The position numbers and the translations under genes were made by a program. A stretch of DNA of 64,000 bases from Heterobasidion occidentale (taxonomy: Eukaryota; Basidiomycota; Agaricomycetes; Russulales; Bondarzewiaceae). The stretch spans positions 496,001-560,000 of the forward strand of contig JBCAQO010000010.1 of the NCBI GenBank assembly GCA_039111635.1, given 5' to 3'. Positions 58,650 through 64,000 of the stretch are shown in pieces (position 1 is the stretch's first letter; every line of letters starts with the position of its first letter). The notes under the pieces are model-generated. The model was not told the DNA's origin, searched no databases, and saw only the letters and a program-made list of their open reading frames with translations.

Positions 58650-59759
58650 TTCGGATCGGACTCTTTTATCGCTTTCCGCTATGTATGATGTAGTTCCAGG
58701 CTCCCGTGCTGCGTGCACATGTACTTGTCCTTCTCCACGCATTCGTCTAGGACGATGGTTGTTCATTTGTAGGCGGCAGTTCAACTCACGACTTCACGCG
58801 GTAGATAGTATGGTATATCTCGAGTGTAGCTGTATGTAACAAATCTACAATACACACACCGTCGCCATGCGCAATGTGGGCGGAGTCGAGGAACGCCCAC
58901 AAGGAGTCGGAATTTTCGGGTGCCCATGAGCACGGTTAGGTGAGCAGGGAGACCTAGCAACTAGCAAATCTTGCGTTGCTTGCTCAACTAGAGAGCTGGT
59001 GTCTGGCAGTCGAGAGCCGTGACGGATGAGCATGAACGAAAACAAGTGCGTGCTCACCTACTCGTATGGGCTGCGCCGTTAGATCGGTGTACCATTTTGC
59101 TCCCGACTGATAGTCGTGAACAATGGCAGATAGAACGTTCAGTGATGTGTGTAAAAATAGTCACGGAGTCCGAAAGGCCTTGCAGAGGGCTGCAGCAACG
59201 TCTGCGAGCGAGCCCCAGTTCGCTGTCCTACTTAAGCATCTCCTGCACCGGCGAGTGATGCGGTGTGACTTTCACGGTAAGCACGCGCTTGCACCAGCGC
59301 CAATCTGAGTGCTGTCAAGAGAAGCTGTACTAGTATGGGGGGCTCGGTGCCTTAAGTCACGTCGTGGACGACTTGTTGAATCTTGAGATAGATGCAGACA
59401 TAGTATGCCCACATCAGTTCCACAAAATGAAGTGCATGCTTGCTGCCAGCGCCAGCGAAGTGTGACCTGAAGAGCATTTGTTGACAATCTGCGAACGTTT
59501 CAGGAGAGTTTTTAGAGCTGGGTAAAGGTCATGAGCGCTTCCCACAGCCATCGATGGAACCACCCAACCTTATCGTGCACAACATTCGTGTTGTCTATGC
59601 TATCTCGGACGCCGTTTCGGAGAACACTCTGATATTCTCGAGGGACAGATGCTTCCTCAAGACATGCTCAACGCACGTCATGCGCTGTTACTTTGTCGCT
59701 CCTGCTTGGCCGAAGTCCCATCGGAATGAGCCAGACGTGCTTGAACAGGGAACTATGCC
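58650..59759. other. 3' flank of NLR4
   Basis: Conserved NLR 3' flank, then 59,020-59,270, homologous to 49,560-49,800 and 12,590-12,350. Here the frame that is open in the other two copies has a TAG after about 20 codons. No gene called. Confidence 0.5.
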
Positions 59760-62700
59760 AGTATCTCCGTGAGCTTCCACCTTCACTCTTACTTTCCCCG
59801 TGATCTATGCTCACCTTGTGGGGCACTGCTCTGATATCAGAATACAACAACCAATAGTACGCCTTGGGAGTTGTTTCCGAGAAGATTCGTATTTCTCTTT
59901 TGATCTACTCACAGCTGGTCCCGATTCGGATTTCGTCGATATTGAACTGGGATTGCTCACGCCTTCTCGAAAATCTAGATACCGACTGCGGGATATCTCC
60001 ACCTCCTGCGCTGACGTACCGGTGTGCAGTGCCTTCAGCGCACTCGAATCGTGAGCGTCCTCTCCGTCTCCGCTCTATCGTGGATGCCGCAAGATCAATA
60101 TCCATGGCTTGCGCGGTGCCCCAGAATAGCGCTATCTCCATCTTCTTCCAGTCTATCCTCGGTTTATCTTCTTCCAGTCTATCCCCGGCAGGTTCCTGTA
60201 CTGCGTCGCCAGCCTCGCATGCAACAACGTGAACAGTGACCAAATTGTGCATTCGGTAGCATATATGCGTGTACGGAGGGCTGAATGCATGAGAACGCAG
60301 CGGCGGGGCTGCTTCCAAGCGTGCGTTGCCTCGCGATGGCAGACCTCGCATGCGTAGGGACTGCGAGAATCTGTTTTTGCGTGCCCTGAGCTAATTTCAG
60401 ACGAAGGGAGTCCCGAGTCCCGGCCATGTGCCTTGACCGCGTCGCTCAGAGCACGCCATCAAGGAATAGATGCCAGCTGCTGTCGGAGGAACTCGCCATG
60501 TTCGATGTCGCCAAGACCAAGAAAAGAACGACGAAGGTGGGAGCCATAGCCAAAAGCTAAACACGATATGCAGACGAGGAGCAGGATGTGGAGGCGATAT
60601 GAGATTAGCAGCAAGTGCGCAGGAGGCATCGGTAGGAAAATGCGACAAGTCTCGATAGCCTTGTAAGAGACCATGGTCGCCAGTGCGACTTGGGACGGCC
60701 TGCGCGTGTCACACCGTGTCTCCGCCTGCCCCACCCTCTCTGCGTCCCGGGGCTCAGAGCTGCCTTCGTGGTCATTCAAAACAGCCAGTCAGATTCGACA
60801 CCGGTCCAAACTAGCGCAGAGGTAGTGAAAATCCTCGAACGCAATGTGAGCGTCGCGTCGGACGTCAAGGAAGGCAGTACCGTCAGATCAGATTAATTCC
60901 GCCTTCGCCACCCATTCTGAAGAGCTCCATCGGCGTATAATTGGACATAGGGCACGGCGAGTCGCAACGCCTTCTTATACCTCAGGACATCGTGAGCGTC
61001 CCGCTCAACGCACAGACACTTGATCAATATGTCATTAGCGAGGATCGACGTCGAAACGAGTCAGAGCACCTTTTTTTGGAATCCCATTTATTGTCCTATC
61101 AGGGTACTAGAACCCTATGCTAGACATGATAGTTACAATCGACTCGTCCCTTCTCCCTTCTTGTCCAACCCCACCTCTGAACTGGCTCCGGTCGATTGGT
61201 TGATGAGTTGAGAGTCTTGACAGAACGCATGTGTGTGAAGATCTAGGCTCGATCGGGTATGATCAGAGCACCTTTACGAGCTTGAACGAACATCAGAATC
61301 GGGAAACCTAGATGGCAAGCGGGACTCTCCGCTCCTCACGATATCTCAAGAGCATTGGATGCGCTGCAGCAGAAAAGATGACCCTCACGTGGAGTGAGAG
61401 TACGGGTGCATACCATCAAGCCATCGCTTGCAGACTACTTATGTATCTCGCAGTGCCGCGAGCTCGTAGAATCACCAACGCCCCTCAGTAGCATTGCACT
61501 ATTCGATGCGCGCTCCAAATACGAATGAGAATTCATAGTCCATGGAGCGTCGGCAATGCGGCATGTCATCGGCAGCTCTCTTCAATTGAACATTGCCCGC
61601 CTTGCTTCAATGCGAAGCGTACAGATACGAGAAATATGTTTTGCGGATGGACTTGCTGAGAGAATTTTGAAGAAGAGAGAATACTCACTAGTACATGGCG
61701 AGACTGTCAAGGATGCTGTTGCGAGCGAGGGAAGGGTGTGGAGGCGCACGTCTTGCAGTACAAGGCTGCAATTTATGTCGGAGTGTCATCGCACACATCA
61801 TTCGTGGAGGGTGCTGAGGGGCCGGGGACTGGCCGGGGATGTTGCGGTGTCGATGTTGTGCTGAAAGGAAAACGAGAGAACATTGTTTGTAAAGGCGTGA
61901 CGTCGAGACAAAGCGGACTACGGTCGTAAGCGTTTCCCACGGCCACCTGCCTGCTCCTCCTCGTTCACGACGCTCGCGCTGTCCATGCTCTCTCGGGCGC
62001 GTTGACGAGCCCCGGTTTCTCGAGCGACGAACGCAAGGTCAACGCACGTCACTCGCTGATGCGTTTTCGCTCCCCGCGTACGTCATCGCACGACCGCAGA
62101 CACGATGCCTCTCTGCTCTGGCTCTCTCTTTTCGATGCGCACCCTTCCAGGCCTCGTCTCTGCTAACACCGACGGCCCCCTTCCCTTTGGCCGAGATCCA
62201 ACAAGAGCGATCCCGACACGCTCACACGGATGCTCGCACATCGCACAGCCTTCTACAAACCGAGCACTGGGATGGCTTTCTTTGAGGGCTATTTGGAGTA
62301 TATATGAGGCTCTCTGTGAGCCTCCATTTCCGTTTTCACATTCCTCATGATGTGCCACGGTTGCTGACTATCACAGTCTCCTTGTTCTTTGGCTCGCTAG
62401 CTGGTTAACACGAGCATTGACTGCTCGACATCTTACGCCCTCTGCATGTCCTCCCATCCTGCGTTCATCGTCGTCACCACCGTCTTGGAGGATAACGATG
62501 TTGAAAGATTGTGTTAGGGACCGATCGTGCAGAATACTTGAAGGGCATGCAGTTGAGTTTCCACGTACCATGATGATGTGGAGGACAGGAGTATGGCCTG
62601 CTGGTGAGCACGGATGTATGCATCCAGCACACACATGAAGACACGAACGGTGTGAGTACGCTTATCAGAGGCTCAACCCCAAATATCCCCGTTCGCCTTC

Positions 62701-63330
62701 TGCCATTTCTCTTGACACAAGCCGTACATCTCCCATCGTCTCCTTTCCATCTTTGGCAACCTCGACCTGCGATACAACACCGGATTTCTCGCAATCATTC
62801 ATCGCGTCCCTCCTGCGTGCACCTTCCCGCACCGTGCTTTCTTCTCCACAGGCCATCTGCCATGATAAGGTCGGCCGCTCCGTATCCTGTTTCGCCGCTC
62901 GTGATTCTCTACATGCTCATGCAGCTTAATCCCTCGCCTGTGCGAGATCCATGTGCGGATCCTTACATCTTTAACATCCCTCTCTACGTCTCCCTTCCTC
63001 CTGGATGCATCGCATACCGCTCCGCCTCGGGACTATTAGCCTACGTCAGGTGGCCCATCGCTGGCCACCCATCTGCAGGGTAGCCTAGTGCCGGTTCAGG
63101 AACGCCGCTGCGATCGAAGCCGGAGACTCGGTCTTTATATACGTCCGGTCTCCATTCTCCTCTCGTCGCACGCAAGCTGGCTGACTGGAACCGATTCACC
63201 GCGCGTCGCGCATGCGTCTCCTGTGCAACAGGTGCCGCAAGTTGATCGGACACGTGCGAGATCTGCCATGCCGCCTCGGCGAGCAGTATGAATGTGCTGA
63301 GGGCCTTGGAACGTGCATGTGTCTGCACAG
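59760..63330 (+). repeat. Spacer duplication, copy 2 (paired with 20,157-23,760)
   Basis: Colinear, diverged copy of the spacer that precedes NLR2; landmarks are given with copy 1. The segment 61,690-61,740 matches 21,905-21,955, and 62,795-62,860 matches 23,030-23,090. By analogy another NLR unit could be expected to the right, but the copy ends at about 63,330 and different sequence follows. Confidence 0.65.
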
Positions 63331-63480
63331 ACGTCAAAGAGTTAATCTGTGCGGCGGCTCTCGAATGGGCCCGACTGGGTATGTCTTGAAGAAAACATGG
63401 TCCATGGGTATGCATCTCAGGAGTCGAGGCGCCGTGGCACGGTCATCCTACTAATTTCCTTCTTCTACGAGTCGATCAAG

Positions 63481-64000
63481 AGACCCATTTGTCGACGGGA
63501 AGAAGAACTTTGAGATCGACAGGCCTTACAAATTTGAAAACAAGGCTCCATCAGCCGAACAGATCTTTGCCTCTAGCGATTCTCGCTCGAGCGCTCAAGA
63601 GCCTCAAGAGCAAGATTTCGTGTCTCAGCATAGCGCATTCAGGATTCTCCAGATCTGCAAGCTTGGGGCCGGAGACGAAATTGGTTCGGGGGGTGTATCA
63701 GGTGGACGCCGAGAGGGGGCGCGTGAGTCTCAACCCAAACCAGCTCACATCCAGCGTTGTGGGCACGTAGTGCACGTCATCTTTTTCGCCCCTCAGCCTC
63801 TCTCCTTCTCGCATCCTTCCTCTTCGGCTCGAACTCCGCCCAGTGCTTGCTGTGCACCAGTCTTGCCCACATCTAACCTCGGTGGGCTGATTAAGACCTT
63901 CGATACCGACGCAGGTTTCCAGGAGGCCGTGGGGAAATGTGGAATGGTCTTCGAGGGAACATCGAGGCTAATTCAGTGCGACGGCCACGGTGAGTTTCTT
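63481..64000 (+). CDS. Open exon of an unrecognised gene, running off the right edge
   Basis: After a pyrimidine-rich acceptor-like stretch ending AAG at 63,480, one frame stays open to the window edge. It begins DPFVDGKKNFEIDRPYKFEN and ends with NLGGLIKTFDTDAGF then EAVGKCGMVFEGTSRLI. A good donor (GTGAGT) lies at 63,991. It contains a Gln/Glu/Ser-rich stretch and no domain I recognise. No start codon is visible, so it would be an internal exon. A second frame is also open from 63,489 to 63,770. It could be chance. Confidence 0.3.

Noticed and set aside
60459..60779. 106-codon minus-strand frame in the spacer after NLR4
   Set aside because: The paired spacer at 20,840-21,130 does not keep the frame; no family resemblance.

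Overview
The window is nuclear DNA of a filamentous basidiomycete, most likely an Agaricomycete. Genes are split by many introns of about 50-60 nt with GT-AG borders. There are two conserved eukaryotic housekeeping genes (alanine aminotransferase and the U3 snoRNP protein Rrp9) and one intron-bearing tRNA. The rest is dominated by NACHT-WD40 receptor genes and fungal transposons. No species can be named from the sequence alone.

Layout. 1-3.4 kb: two tandem, divergent protein-kinase-like genes on the minus strand; the first runs off the left edge and the second carries a frameshift in the catalytic loop. 3.7-8.05 kb: alanine aminotransferase and Rrp9 (minus). 8.05-12.9 kb: spacer with a tRNA-Gly(UCC) and a 708-bp MITE. 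12.9-18.6 kb: NLR1 (minus). 18.6-24.9 kb: spacer. 24.9-30.5 kb: NLR2 (plus), with a decayed N-terminal half and an open WD40 array. 33.5-42.5 kb: a complete 9.0-kb DNA transposon with matching terminal inverted repeats and target duplications, a multi-exon transposase, a second conserved gene and a nested solo LTR. 43.5-49.2 kb: NLR3 (plus). 53.0-58.6 kb: NLR4 (plus). 58.7-63.5 kb: spacer homologous to the one before NLR2. From 63.48 kb: an open exon running off the right edge.

The main feature is the cluster of four NLR-type STAND ATPases. All share the same exon plan: a divergent C2 domain, a helical linker, a NACHT NTPase, 13-14 WD40 repeats of 43 residues, and a conserved tail of about 80 residues in its own last exon. 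Promoter-proximal sequence, 3' flanks and spacers also align between copies, so the duplicated unit is gene plus flanks. The WD40 repeats are nearly identical to each other except at a few residues per repeat. In fungal heterokaryon-incompatibility NLRs this pattern is tied to concerted evolution and diversifying recognition. By analogy these are candidate non-self recognition or immune receptors; that role is inferred. Duplicated spacers also provide internal empty sites for the large transposon and the MITE, which fixes their ends. Several breaks in reading frame are single-base indels, so assembly error must be excluded before calling them biological.
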